From a bacterium (GTDB lineage Bacteria; Patescibacteriota; Minisyncoccia; Phycocordibacterales; Phycocordibacteraceae), in contig JAJXVZ010000025.1 of NCBI GenBank assembly GCA_021781865.1, forward strand, positions 1-6,851: 6,851 nt of DNA, read 5' to 3'. Within the stretch, counting starts at the first letter, position 1; each line of letters begins with the position of its first letter. Made by a program: the position numbers and the translations under genes. The notes under the pieces were generated by a model. That model saw only the letters and a program-made list of their open reading frames with translations. It was not told where the DNA came from and did not search any database. Below are positions 1 through 6,821 of the stretch, in pieces.

Positions 1-225
1 TTCAACTGCATCATGAAGCAGTCCTGCGGCAATCGTGGTTGCGTCCATGCCATACTCCGCGAGAATCTTTGCTGTAGCCGCTGGATGGGTAAAATAGGGT
101 TCGCCTGAATAGCGGACTTGCCCTTCATGTGTTTTTTTAGCACATTCGTATGCCTTTTCGACAAGTGCAATGTCTTCAGAGGAGGGAGCCACCATCTCAC
201 CTATGATTTCTTTAACGGTCGTCAT
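1..225 (-). CDS. relA/spoT: RelA/SpoT-family (p)ppGpp synthetase/hydrolase, N-terminal fragment
   Basis: Only the first 75 codons are in the window; the gene continues past the left edge. The start is the ATG whose complement lies at 223-225. The peptide carries the N-terminal HD hydrolase signature of long RelA/SpoT homologues: HEGQVR (33-38), SGEPYFTHP (40-48), a helix ILAEYGMDATTIAAGLL and then HDAVE (71-75). By family knowledge, R38, H47, H71, D72 and E75 match the manganese-binding and catalytic residues of the ppGpp hydrolase, so that half looks active as far as it is visible. The enzyme would make and degrade the alarmone (p)ppGpp in the cytoplasm. Whether the synthetase, TGS and ACT domains follow cannot be seen. 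It lies 23 bp downstream of topA on the same strand. It has no Shine-Dalgarno sequence but has a perfect TATAAT just ahead, so it may have its own promoter. A hydrolase-only relative is the main alternative. Confidence 0.9.
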   Translation of the reverse strand, partial: MTTVKEIIGEMVAPSSEDIALVEKAYECAKKTHEGQVRYSGEPYFTHPAATAKILAEYGMDATTIAAGLLHDAVE

Positions 226-233
226 GGGCGAAT

Positions 234-239
234 ATTATA
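234..239 (-). promoter_or_regulatory. Probable -10 box (TATAAT) for the relA/spoT gene
   Basis: The minus strand reads TATAAT exactly, with only 8 bases between it and the ATG at 225. Transcription starting about 7 bases after the box would begin at or within a few bases of the start codon, giving a leaderless message. No convincing -35 hexamer is seen 16-18 bases upstream, in the end of topA. That the box is functional is inference. Confidence 0.5.
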
Positions 240-248
240 CACCCTGGT

Positions 249-2642
249 TTATTTTAAGTATTCAGCAGCTTCCGCTGGGGTCAGGGAATTTTGTTTAATC
301 GAATTAGGCAAATAAATGCGACGCAACCCTTTTTTCAGGAAGAGTCCTTGTTTTGATTTATAGAGAACAATATTTTTACCCGTATGTGGATGCTTCCCAA
401 TTTCTCTCACGATTTCGACTCCACGCGGCGGTTTCTTCGGTTCTGCAAGCAGTGTAAGCGCCTCATCGAGTGTGATGACATAGGGGTCACTTTTTTTAAT
501 GGAGCGGAACTCACCGTCGCTGCCGACATATGGGCCAAAGCGTCCGGTCGAAGCGAAAACGGGCTTCCCGGTCGATGGATGCATACCAAGCTCGCGCGGA
601 AGTGAAAGATATTTAAGTGCGTCGGCAAGCGTTATTTTTGCGAGGTCGGTACCCGCAGGTATGCTGGCGCGCTTTACTGCCTTTTTCGGACGTCTTCGGC
701 TACGTTTCTTCTTTTTTCCATCCCCTGTAACGGGGTTCGGGCCTCCTGCTGATTCTTGAGAAGAGACCATTTCGACGTACGGTCCAAAACGTCCAGTTTT
801 TACATAAATTGGCGCGTCAGTTTTCGGATCGTGGCCGATGGGTTCGTCGCCCTTGAGTTCGACACCCTCCTCAGTTCGTGCACCGAGGCAATCGGGATAA
901 CGCTTGCAGCTCATGAAAATGCCGCCTCGGCCGAGCTTGTATTCCATCGGGTTCCCACACAAAGGGCAATGGAATTCAACCGGTGCGTTACCGAGTGACG
1001 TTGCTTTTGGCAATTTATCTTTTAAGCGTACTTCTTTTTCAAAGGGGCCGTAAAATGCAGTAAGAGCCTCCTTGTAACCGCGTTCGCCGCGCGCAATTTC
1101 ATCAAGCTCATCTTCCATCTCCGCAGTGAATGTGTCACTTACGTACTTTGGAAAGTGTTCTTCAAGCCATCCTGAGACTACCATACCGGTTGCCGTTGGT
1201 TTGAGGGAGCGGCCAAACTTTTCCACGTAGCCACGGTCTTGGATTGTTTTCATGATTGAAGCGTAAGTCGAAGGACGGCCGATACCGCGTTTCTCAAGTT
1301 CCTTGATGAGGCCAGCTTCAGTATAGCGGTTCGGCGGTTCAGTTTGTTTCTCTTCCGAGGAAAGTGAAAGAAGTGCAAGTGTATCGCCAATGGCGAGTTT
1401 TGGTAGCTCGACGTCCTCACCGCGTGCTTTTGTATCAAGTACGAGCCACCCGGGGAATAGAGTACGTGAGCCGCTCGCAGTAAATAGGGGTATATCCGCG
1501 ACAGCCTTCATCGTGATCAACGTACGGGTTATTCGTGCGGAGGTCATTTGAGAAGCGAGCGCGCGGATGCGTATGAGTTCATACAAAGATTCCTCATCTG
1601 GCGTTGCACCCGCGCGTGCACGACCTGGATCCGTTGGCCGGACGGCCTCATGTGCCTCCTGCGCGTTCTTACTCGTCGTTTTATAGGTGCGCACATTCAG
1701 ATATTCTTTTCCGAAATCTTTTTCGATTACACCGGCCATTTTTGCGATTGTTTCCTGCGCAAGATTTACTGAGTCGGTACGCATATAGGTGATGTGGCCA
1801 GCTTCATAAAGCTTCTGTGCGGCACGCATTGTGCGTGAGGGGGTGAAATTGAGGCGCGTTGACGCTGTCTGTTGTAGCGTCGAAGTAGTGAAGGGTGGGC
1901 GCGGATTACGTTCCTCAGACTTTTCCGTGATGTTAAACACGTTCCATACAGTGTTTCTCCCGATCTGTACGATGCGTTCCGCCGCCTCTCTCGTTGTAGG
2001 CTCCTCGACGCAGATCGTGGCAATTTCACCCGCCTTAGATTTGAAAAGCGCACTCAAAACAAAATACGTAGCCGGTATGAAGGATTTGATCTCGCGCTCG
2101 CGTTCTGCGAGTATCCGTAGCGCCGGTGATTGCACGCGTCCGGCAGAAAGTCCATAACGAACTTTTTTCCAAATAAGACTGGAAAGATCATAACCGACGA
2201 TGCGATCGAGGACACGTCGTGCTTCCTGTGCCCGACGCAAATGCTCATCAATCAATCGCGGGTGTGCGAGTGCCTCCTCAATCGCGGTTTTGGTAATTTC
2301 ATGGAAAACAACGCGTTTGGGTCTCGTAAGATCTGCTACTTCTTTAATATGCCATGCGATGGCTTCGCCCTCACGGTCGGGGTCCGTCGCGAGGTATACC
2401 GTATCGGCCTTTTCCGCCGCACGTTTTATCTTCTCGATAATCTCGTGCTTCTCAGCAGGAACGACATAATGTGGGATAAAACCACCCTCGATGTCGACAG
2501 CATCTTTATTGCTCTTTGGTAAGTCGCGCACATGTCCAACCGAGGCTAGGACGGTATAGCTCTTACCAAGGTAACGCTGGATGGTGCGCGCCTTGGTCGG
2601 TGACTCAACAATGAGTAATTGGTTGCTCACGTGTTCACTCAT
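249..2642 (-). CDS. topA: DNA topoisomerase I (type IA)
   Basis: This 797-residue protein relaxes negative supercoils by cutting and passing one DNA strand through a 5'-phosphotyrosine link. The Toprim domain comes first: IVESPTKA (11-18, catalytic E13) and the acidic DPDREGEAIAWH (87-98). The strand-cleavage motif YMRTDS places the active tyrosine at Y286. LSAGRVQSPALR (165-176) and KRGIGRPSTYA (451-461) are further type IA signatures. The C-terminus has one four-cysteine zinc ribbon (C559, C562, C579, C585) and three topoisomerase C-terminal repeats near 603-625, 686-708 and 749-772. The first two end in GRFGPYV; the third is degenerate. A lysine/arginine-rich linker (643-659) separates repeats one and two. 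Length and domain order suit bacterial TopA rather than reverse gyrase or topoisomerase III. The ATG at 2642 is favoured because it leaves the usual short lead into the Toprim strand. A GTG at codon 5 is possible. The stop is TAA. Confidence 0.97.
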   Translation of the reverse strand: MSEHVSNQLLIVESPTKARTIQRYLGKSYTVLASVGHVRDLPKSNKDAVDIEGGFIPHYVVPAEKHEIIEKIKRAAEKADTVYLATDPDREGEAIAWHIKEVADLTRPKRVVFHEITKTAIEEALAHPRLIDEHLRRAQEARRVLDRIVGYDLSSLIWKKVRYGLSAGRVQSPALRILAEREREIKSFIPATYFVLSALFKSKAGEIATICVEEPTTREAAERIVQIGRNTVWNVFNITEKSEERNPRPPFTTSTLQQTASTRLNFTPSRTMRAAQKLYEAGHITYMRTDSVNLAQETIAKMAGVIEKDFGKEYLNVRTYKTTSKNAQEAHEAVRPTDPGRARAGATPDEESLYELIRIRALASQMTSARITRTLITMKAVADIPLFTASGSRTLFPGWLVLDTKARGEDVELPKLAIGDTLALLSLSSEEKQTEPPNRYTEAGLIKELEKRGIGRPSTYASIMKTIQDRGYVEKFGRSLKPTATGMVVSGWLEEHFPKYVSDTFTAEMEDELDEIARGERGYKEALTAFYGPFEKEVRLKDKLPKATSLGNAPVEFHCPLCGNPMEYKLGRGGIFMSCKRYPDCLGARTEEGVELKGDEPIGHDPKTDAPIYVKTGRFGPYVEMVSSQESAGGPNPVTGDGKKKKRSRRRPKKAVKRASIPAGTDLAKITLADALKYLSLPRELGMHPSTGKPVFASTGRFGPYVGSDGEFRSIKKSDPYVITLDEALTLLAEPKKPPRGVEIVREIGKHPHTGKNIVLYKSKQGLFLKKGLRRIYLPNSIKQNSLTPAEAAEYLK

Positions 2643-2654
2643 AGCGCGTTTACC

Positions 2655-2660
2655 TATATA
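2655..2660 (-). promoter_or_regulatory. Possible -10 element (TATATA) for topA
   Basis: On the minus strand TATATAGG ends about a dozen bases before the topA ATG. It would place the transcription start a few bases from the start codon. The overlapping AGGT could instead be a weak ribosome binding site, about 10 bases from the ATG. A TTGACC lies only two bases upstream of the box (2662-2667), too near to be its -35. The site is AT-rich and less specific than the one ahead of the relA/spoT gene. Confidence 0.3.
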
Positions 2661-2756
2661 TGGTCAAGTCCCGTCATGACATGTGGAACCTGTTTGAACG
2701 TTTCCGCACAGATTAATTCTGATGCGAACTAATTCGTTTTACAGACATTCGTACAA

Positions 2757-2790
2757 ACTTAACAGCAAGTCTTTGCCTCATTATTTAAGT
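2757..2790 (-). repeat. Imperfect inverted repeat just after the EEP gene stop
   Basis: Starting four bases after the endonuclease stop codon, ACTTAA (2785-2790 on the minus strand) pairs with TTAAGT (2757-2762). Nested inside, GCAA pairs with TTGC around a four-base loop (2765-2776). The stems are short and AT-rich and no run of T follows, so it is at best a weak terminator or 3' stabilising hairpin. It may be chance. Confidence 0.2.
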
Positions 2791-2794
2791 GTAT

Positions 2795-3571
2795 CTAGAA
2801 GAGTTCCACGCGTAATGGATGATGATCAGAGCCCATTCGGTCGGGAAGGACAGCAGCATTTTTTATGGAAAACGAATGAGAGACAAGGACGTGGTCAAGC
2901 TGACTTCTCGAGAACGGGTGTGTAGTTTTTCCACGCAGGACATTGGTAAACCCGTGTTTAGTGAAATGCTGCTCGAGTATTGTACGTTCACGTGCATAAA
3001 AGATTGCGTCAGTTATGTGTCCACCGAAGATCCAGTTAAGAGGCGTGATATGTGGTGCTTCAAGAATATTAAAATCACCGCAGACAATCGTTGGTTGTGT
3101 CGGATCGTGTTGCAGCATTGCGCGCTCAAATTCTTCAATACGCCACGTGGTCTGCGCGAGCATAAGGTGCAGATTGAAGACGCGTAGTGGTATTTCTCCA
3201 GCGAGCGATACGTCAGCATAGAGCCCGCCGCGGTTACGGATTCGAGTAAAATAAAAAGGGTGCATGAGAAAAATAAAGATGCGTGCACGAAGTGGCATGA
3301 GCGACCAATAGTCTGGGAAGGGTATCTCGCCCTGCGCAATAATTGGATGCCTCGAGAGTATGACGACAAAATGGGGTGAAGCACTTCCCTTGACAAGGCG
3401 TTCCTTATCAATACGAAAGGCTATGAAGTAGGGAAGTCCCTGCAACCGTTTGAGGAATTCCTCCGGCACCTCCTGTAGACAGAAAATATCGAAATCGCTT
3501 TTTTCAATAAATCGAAACGCACGGTTGAGCGTGCGATTACGGTAAAGCATATTCCAGGAGTATATTTTCAT
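2795..3571 (-). CDS. Endonuclease/exonuclease/phosphatase (EEP) superfamily protein
   Basis: This 258-residue protein has the DNase I-like metallophosphoesterase fold, recognised from its motifs in order: SWN with N7, LQE with E34, NLHL with H135, GDFN with D166 and N168, LDHV with D226, and SDHHP with D249 and H250. These are the metal-binding and catalytic residues of the superfamily and all are present, so it should be active with magnesium or manganese. The fold serves AP endonucleases, DNases, sphingomyelinases and inositol phosphatases; the sequence does not decide the substrate. A phenylalanine-rich hydrophobic stretch lies at 97-108, but no signal peptide or clear membrane anchor is seen, so it is probably cytoplasmic. 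The ATG at 3571 puts the first catalytic motif right at the N-terminus, as is usual. No Shine-Dalgarno precedes it. It diverges from serS across 112 bp and is followed by topA after 152 bp. The stop is TAG. Confidence 0.88.
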   Translation of the reverse strand: MKIYSWNMLYRNRTLNRAFRFIEKSDFDIFCLQEVPEEFLKRLQGLPYFIAFRIDKERLVKGSASPHFVVILSRHPIIAQGEIPFPDYWSLMPLRARIFIFLMHPFYFTRIRNRGGLYADVSLAGEIPLRVFNLHLMLAQTTWRIEEFERAMLQHDPTQPTIVCGDFNILEAPHITPLNWIFGGHITDAIFYARERTILEQHFTKHGFTNVLRGKTTHPFSRSQLDHVLVSHSFSIKNAAVLPDRMGSDHHPLRVELF

Positions 3572-3676
3572 ATGGTTATCAAGAGATCAGCATTAAAAGA
3601 TTCTTCCCGGGAGGTCTCCTTACCAGACTGTTCTGCCCACACAACCTCGCCTATCTTCATAGGTACAGTATACTAG
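3572..3676 (+). CDS. Possible 34-codon small ORF in the divergent gap ahead of serS
   Basis: An ATG at 3572 opens a frame of 34 codons that ends with TAG at 3676, seven bases before the serS ATG. An AGGAG at 3556-3560 lies 11 bases upstream, better than anything ahead of the real genes though rather far from the ATG. The peptide begins MVIKRSALKDS and resembles no family I know. It has no membrane segment and no run of serine codons that would mark a classic attenuation leader. Its last codon and stop overlap the proposed serS -10 box. Most likely it is chance. Confidence 0.12.
   Translation: MVIKRSALKDSSREVSLPDCSAHTTSPIFIGTVY
3669..3674 (+). promoter_or_regulatory. Probable -10 box (TATACT) for serS
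   Basis: TATACT matches the sigma-70-type -10 consensus at five of six positions and lies 9 bases before the serS ATG. A start about 7 bases downstream would give a leader of roughly zero to three bases. No good -35 is seen near 3645-3652. The AGG at 3675-3677, six bases from the ATG, could be a minimal ribosome binding site if transcription starts further upstream. Confidence 0.45.
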
Positions 3677-3683
3677 GCAATAT

Positions 3684-4952
3684 ATGCTTGATATACATTT
3701 CATCAGGGAAAATTCCGATCTCGTAAAGGCTGGTGCAGTAAAAAAACATATCGATTCAGATATTAAGGGTTTACTGGCTATTGACGATGAGCGCAAGCGC
3801 TTACGACAGGAACTCGAGGCAAAGCGTGCGGAACAGAATCGTCGTAGTAGCGAAATCCAACTCGCCAAAGGTGCCGAGCGTGAGAAACTAATCGAGGCGA
3901 TGCAGCATCTCAAGAACGGTATGACTGAGAGTGAGGAGAAACTGAAACAGGTGATGGGGGAATGGCAGAGACTCATGCTCACGGTGCCTAATATTCCAGA
4001 CATGTCGGTACCCGACGGCACAAGCGATTCTGATAATCTTGAGGTAAAGAAATGGGGAGAGCAAACGATTTTCTCTTTTGCACCGCAAGGTCATGTCGAG
4101 CTTATGACTGAGCTCGGGATTGCCGACTTCGAACGTGGTGCGAAGGTCGCAGGTTTCCGTGGATATTTCCTTAAGGGCGATGGAGTTCTTCTTGCGAACG
4201 CTGTGTGGCAATTAGCGCTCAAACATTTTTCCACAAAAGGGCTTTTACCTATGAGCGTACCGTCTTTGGTACGGCGCGAGGCGTTTCTCGGTACTGGTTA
4301 TTTGCCACAAGGGGAAGAAGATCTTTATAAGACGCAGGATGGTGATTACCTAGCCGGTACCGGTGAAGTAGCAACAATGAGTTACCACATGAATGAGACT
4401 CTCGATATGAACACGTTTCCTGTGCAGTTTCTCGCATTCTCGCCATGTTTTCGTCGTGAGGCGGGAGCCCATGGCAAGGACGTGCGGGGGCTTATTCGGG
4501 TGCATGAATTTTTCAAATGGGAACAAGTCGTTCTTTGCAAGGCTGAACACGGCGAGTCAGTCCGTCTCCATGATTGGCTTAATCGCAATACTGAAGAATT
4601 TATAGAACTTTTGAATATCCCGTATCGTACCGTAGTGAATTGTGGGGGTGACCTGGGTCTCGGACAGGTCAAAAAATACGATATTGAACTATGGGTGCCT
4701 GGTGAGCAGACCTATCGAGAGATAAGTTCAGCGTCCTACTTCCACGATTTTCAGACACGTCGACTTAATATTCGGTACCGTGACGTCGAAGGGAATATGC
4801 GTTTCCCCCACTCATTGAATTCGACTGCGATCCCAACTCCGCGCATTTTAGTTTCTATCATCGAGAATTATCAGCAAGCGGATGGCACGATTAAAGTGCC
4901 CGAAGTTCTTGTACCGTATGTCGGAAAAGCGGTCATCGGCGGGACGCGGTAA
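3684..4952 (+). CDS. serS: Serine--tRNA ligase (seryl-tRNA synthetase)
   Basis: This class II synthetase charges tRNA-Ser with serine using ATP. At 422 residues it is the normal length. The N-terminal 100 residues are two long charged helices, the coiled-coil arm that grips the long variable arm of tRNA-Ser; it begins MLDIHFIREN, typical of the family. The catalytic core follows: TGEVA (226-230, the usual TAE loop), motif 2 from CFRREAG to RVHEFFKWE (255-280) with its ATP-binding arginines, LGLGQVKKYDIELWVPG (324-340), EISSASYFHDFQTRR (346-360) and motif 3 ending in R387. ENYQQADGTIKVPEVLVPY (394-412) is the standard C-terminal signature. In motif 3 the usual glycine-rich GSGLAVGR is STAIPTPR. 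The gene leads a compact plus-strand cluster with the next two genes. I see no T-box leader in the short upstream gap. Confidence 0.97.
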   Translation: MLDIHFIRENSDLVKAGAVKKHIDSDIKGLLAIDDERKRLRQELEAKRAEQNRRSSEIQLAKGAEREKLIEAMQHLKNGMTESEEKLKQVMGEWQRLMLTVPNIPDMSVPDGTSDSDNLEVKKWGEQTIFSFAPQGHVELMTELGIADFERGAKVAGFRGYFLKGDGVLLANAVWQLALKHFSTKGLLPMSVPSLVRREAFLGTGYLPQGEEDLYKTQDGDYLAGTGEVATMSYHMNETLDMNTFPVQFLAFSPCFRREAGAHGKDVRGLIRVHEFFKWEQVVLCKAEHGESVRLHDWLNRNTEEFIELLNIPYRTVVNCGGDLGLGQVKKYDIELWVPGEQTYREISSASYFHDFQTRRLNIRYRDVEGNMRFPHSLNSTAIPTPRILVSIIENYQQADGTIKVPEVLVPYVGKAVIGGTR

Positions 4953-5760
4953 CAATCAGCTCGTTAAACGGCGGCGTTCGAAACGTCGGCGCGCCATCTT
5001 TGCGCTCGGTATTTTTTTCTTAATGATTGGTGGCGGTATAATTTACGGCCTTCAACAAGGTGCGGTGCGCATTTCACATATTAAGGTTTTTGGTGCAGAC
5101 CAATCTCTCGCAGAAATTGCGCGTACGGCAATGAGAGGGAATTATTTCGGTATTATTCCACGTGACTCAACATTTTTTTTTCCATCGTCACACATTCGTG
5201 CTGACATTATCGCCGCATATCCAGATGTCGCGGCCGTCTCGTTATTTCGAAATGGATTGTCCGGACTTTCGATACGGGTGGATGATCGCGCTCCTGTCGC
5301 GCAATGGTGTGGCGTAACGTTGGGCGCGACAACAACTCCTCTCGACACAACGAAATGCTATTTCTTTGATGCGAGCGGTTTTATTTACGCGACAACAAGT
5401 ACCGCACAGCCCGTAAATTCTTTCGCAGTATATGAACCCATCATTACGTCTGGCGAGGGTTCGACATCTCCCGAATATCCGATTGGTGCGACGCTTCAGA
5501 ACGCTGACAAGTTACCAATTACTTTCGACTTTGCGCGACAACTTGCCATATTCGGTTCCCCGGTTTCCTTGGTGGTCATTCACGACGGTGAGGTTGATAT
5601 GTATCTCGCAAGCGGTACTCGCGTCACCTACATGCTTGGCGACGAAAATAGCGTTTTTGCCGAATTGATGTCTGCTCGTGCAGATTTCAATCTTACGGAT
5701 GGATCCGTTCTCTATCTCGATTTACGTTTCAGTGGGAAAATTTATCTCAAGAAGAAATAA
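4918..5760 (+). CDS. ftsQ: FtsQ/DivIB-like cell division protein (POTRA domain)
   Basis: With this start the protein has 280 residues and the layout of FtsQ: a short, strongly basic cytoplasmic tail (KRRRSKRRR, 17-25), one membrane helix at about 26-44, and an extracytoplasmic POTRA domain at about 51-123. It begins RISHIKVFGA and includes the conserved aspartate-valine turn in AAYPDVAAVSLFRN. A beta domain follows (about 125-275), ending DGSVLYLDLRFSGKIYLKKK, close to the usual FtsQ ending. FtsQ links FtsL, FtsB and the septal peptidoglycan synthase at the division site. The ATG at 4918 overlaps serS by 35 bases. An upstream in-frame ATG at 4882 would add twelve residues inside serS and is less likely. 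There is no evident ribosome binding site; translation may be coupled to serS. Cysteines 131 and 147 both face outside and flank a small insertion. Confidence 0.85.
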   Translation: MSEKRSSAGRGNNQLVKRRRSKRRRAIFALGIFFLMIGGGIIYGLQQGAVRISHIKVFGADQSLAEIARTAMRGNYFGIIPRDSTFFFPSSHIRADIIAAYPDVAAVSLFRNGLSGLSIRVDDRAPVAQWCGVTLGATTTPLDTTKCYFFDASGFIYATTSTAQPVNSFAVYEPIITSGEGSTSPEYPIGATLQNADKLPITFDFARQLAIFGSPVSLVVIHDGEVDMYLASGTRVTYMLGDENSVFAELMSARADFNLTDGSVLYLDLRFSGKIYLKKK

Positions 5761-5762
5761 TG

Positions 5763-5768
5763 ATACTG
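5763..5768 (+). promoter_or_regulatory. Weak -10-like element (GATACT) ahead of dus
   Basis: GATACT lies in the 15 bp gap between ftsQ and dus, seven bases before the dus ATG, matching the placement seen at serS and the relA/spoT gene. It agrees with the consensus at only four of six positions and has no -35 partner, so it may be chance in a co-transcribed cluster. Confidence 0.2.
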
Positions 5769-5775
5769 TGCGAGC

Positions 5776-6771
5776 ATGTTTTGGAAGAACCTGCAGAAAC
5801 CTTTTTTTGTCATGGCGCCTATGGCGGATGTGACCGATGTTGCTTTTCGCGCGCTTGTCGCAAAATGCGGGGCTCCCGATGTCTTTTGGACCGAATTCGT
5901 TTCGGCGGATGGCCTGTACCATACGCGTGAGATTAATAAAATGAAGGACGAAGAAAATCCAATCATGAGAGACCTCATGAAAGGCGAGACAGAACGACCG
6001 ATCGTCGCGCAGATATTTTCTGCGAAACCCGAGATGATCGCATACGCGGTAAATCTTGTGAGTAAACTCGGTTTTGACGGAGTCGATCTTAACATGGGGT
6101 GTCCAGATCGTTCTATTGAGCGGCAGGGATGCGGTTCGGCAATGATAAAAACGCCCGAAACTGCCAGGAAAATCATTCGCGCGGCACGTAGTGCAAGCAG
6201 TCTCCCAGTCTCAGTGAAGACACGCATCGGCTATAACAAAGAATCGCTCAATGAGTGGCTTACGGCACTCCTTGAGGAAGCTCCTGCTACCATCACACTG
6301 CATCTGCGCACCCGCAAACAAATGTCACTCGTACCTGCTGATTGGGAATTAATGAAGAAAGCTGTTGAGATTCGTAATCATGTGAATTCCGAAGTGCTCC
6401 TTATCGGTAACGGAGATGTACAGGATCTCGACGACGCGCGCGCGAAGGCGGCGGAATCAGGCTGCGACGGCGTCATGCTTGGCCGAGCGATGTTTGGGAA
6501 TCCTTGGGTTTTCGCCGGGAGAAAGAGTTTTGATACACCGCTTGCAGATAAGCTTGCGGCGCTTGTTGCGCTTGCGCGTGGTTTCGAAAAAATTTCTCCG
6601 CCTAAGAACTTTGCGATTTTGAAAAAACACATCAAAGCGTTTGTGACCGGCTTTGCTGGCGCCGCCGAGCTCCGGGCGAAACTTATGGAAACCGAGAGCG
6701 CGTCCGCACTTGCGCTTGTTGTTGCTCAACACAAATTAAGCGAGCAGACTTTCTCCCGCACCTCTTTATAG
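5776..6771 (+). CDS. dus: tRNA-dihydrouridine synthase (Dus family, DusB-like)
   Basis: This FMN flavoenzyme reduces particular uridines in tRNA to dihydrouridine with NADPH. The 331 residues show the TIM-barrel motifs in order: MAPMADVTD (13-21, FMN binding), WTEFVSADG (38-46), Q79, DLNMGCPDRS (104-113) with catalytic acid C109, VKTRIGY with K148, LHLRTRKQM with H176 (175-183), NGD (212-214) and DGVMLGRAMFGNPWVF (231-246). The last 80 or so residues form the helical tRNA-binding domain. All key residues are present. HLRTRK replaces the more common HGRTR, a form I associate with Patescibacteria. Which tRNA position it modifies cannot be read from sequence. The ATG is the only start in frame, since a TGA stands five codons upstream. 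The gene follows ftsQ by 15 bases and is probably in the same transcript. No Shine-Dalgarno is visible. The stop is TAG. Confidence 0.95.
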   Translation: MFWKNLQKPFFVMAPMADVTDVAFRALVAKCGAPDVFWTEFVSADGLYHTREINKMKDEENPIMRDLMKGETERPIVAQIFSAKPEMIAYAVNLVSKLGFDGVDLNMGCPDRSIERQGCGSAMIKTPETARKIIRAARSASSLPVSVKTRIGYNKESLNEWLTALLEEAPATITLHLRTRKQMSLVPADWELMKKAVEIRNHVNSEVLLIGNGDVQDLDDARAKAAESGCDGVMLGRAMFGNPWVFAGRKSFDTPLADKLAALVALARGFEKISPPKNFAILKKHIKAFVTGFAGAAELRAKLMETESASALALVVAQHKLSEQTFSRTSL

Positions 6772-6821
6772 ATAAATCTTCACGTAGCATATTTCGCACG
6801 GAAGTCGCGGTGCGGCGGCGC

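Noticed and set aside
226..244. Possible hairpin GGGTG/CGCCC around the TATAAT between topA and the relA/spoT gene
   Set aside because: Only five pairs, one of them a G-T wobble, with a nine-base loop and no T-run after it; it does not look like a terminator.
2724..2735. CGAACTAATTCG, resembling a LexA/Cheo box
   Set aside because: The Gram-positive type LexA box has CGAAC and GTTCG separated by four bases. This is two bases shorter and lacks one G, so it is only a chance palindrome.
2722..2925. Plus-strand 67-codon frame across the topA-EEP spacer
   Set aside because: Most of it lies antisense to the 3' end of the EEP gene, it has no ribosome binding site, and it resembles no family.
3600..3683. 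T-box riboswitch or attenuator ahead of serS
   Set aside because: The gap is too short for a T-box and lacks the AGGGTGGNACCGCG signature. The only stems found (around GGTCT/AGACT) are four to five pairs with no T-run.
249..6771. Recoded UGA as glycine, as in some Patescibacteria (code 25)
   Set aside because: All genes are full length with no internal TGA, and conserved glycines in TopA, SerRS and Dus use GGN codons, so the standard bacterial code fits.
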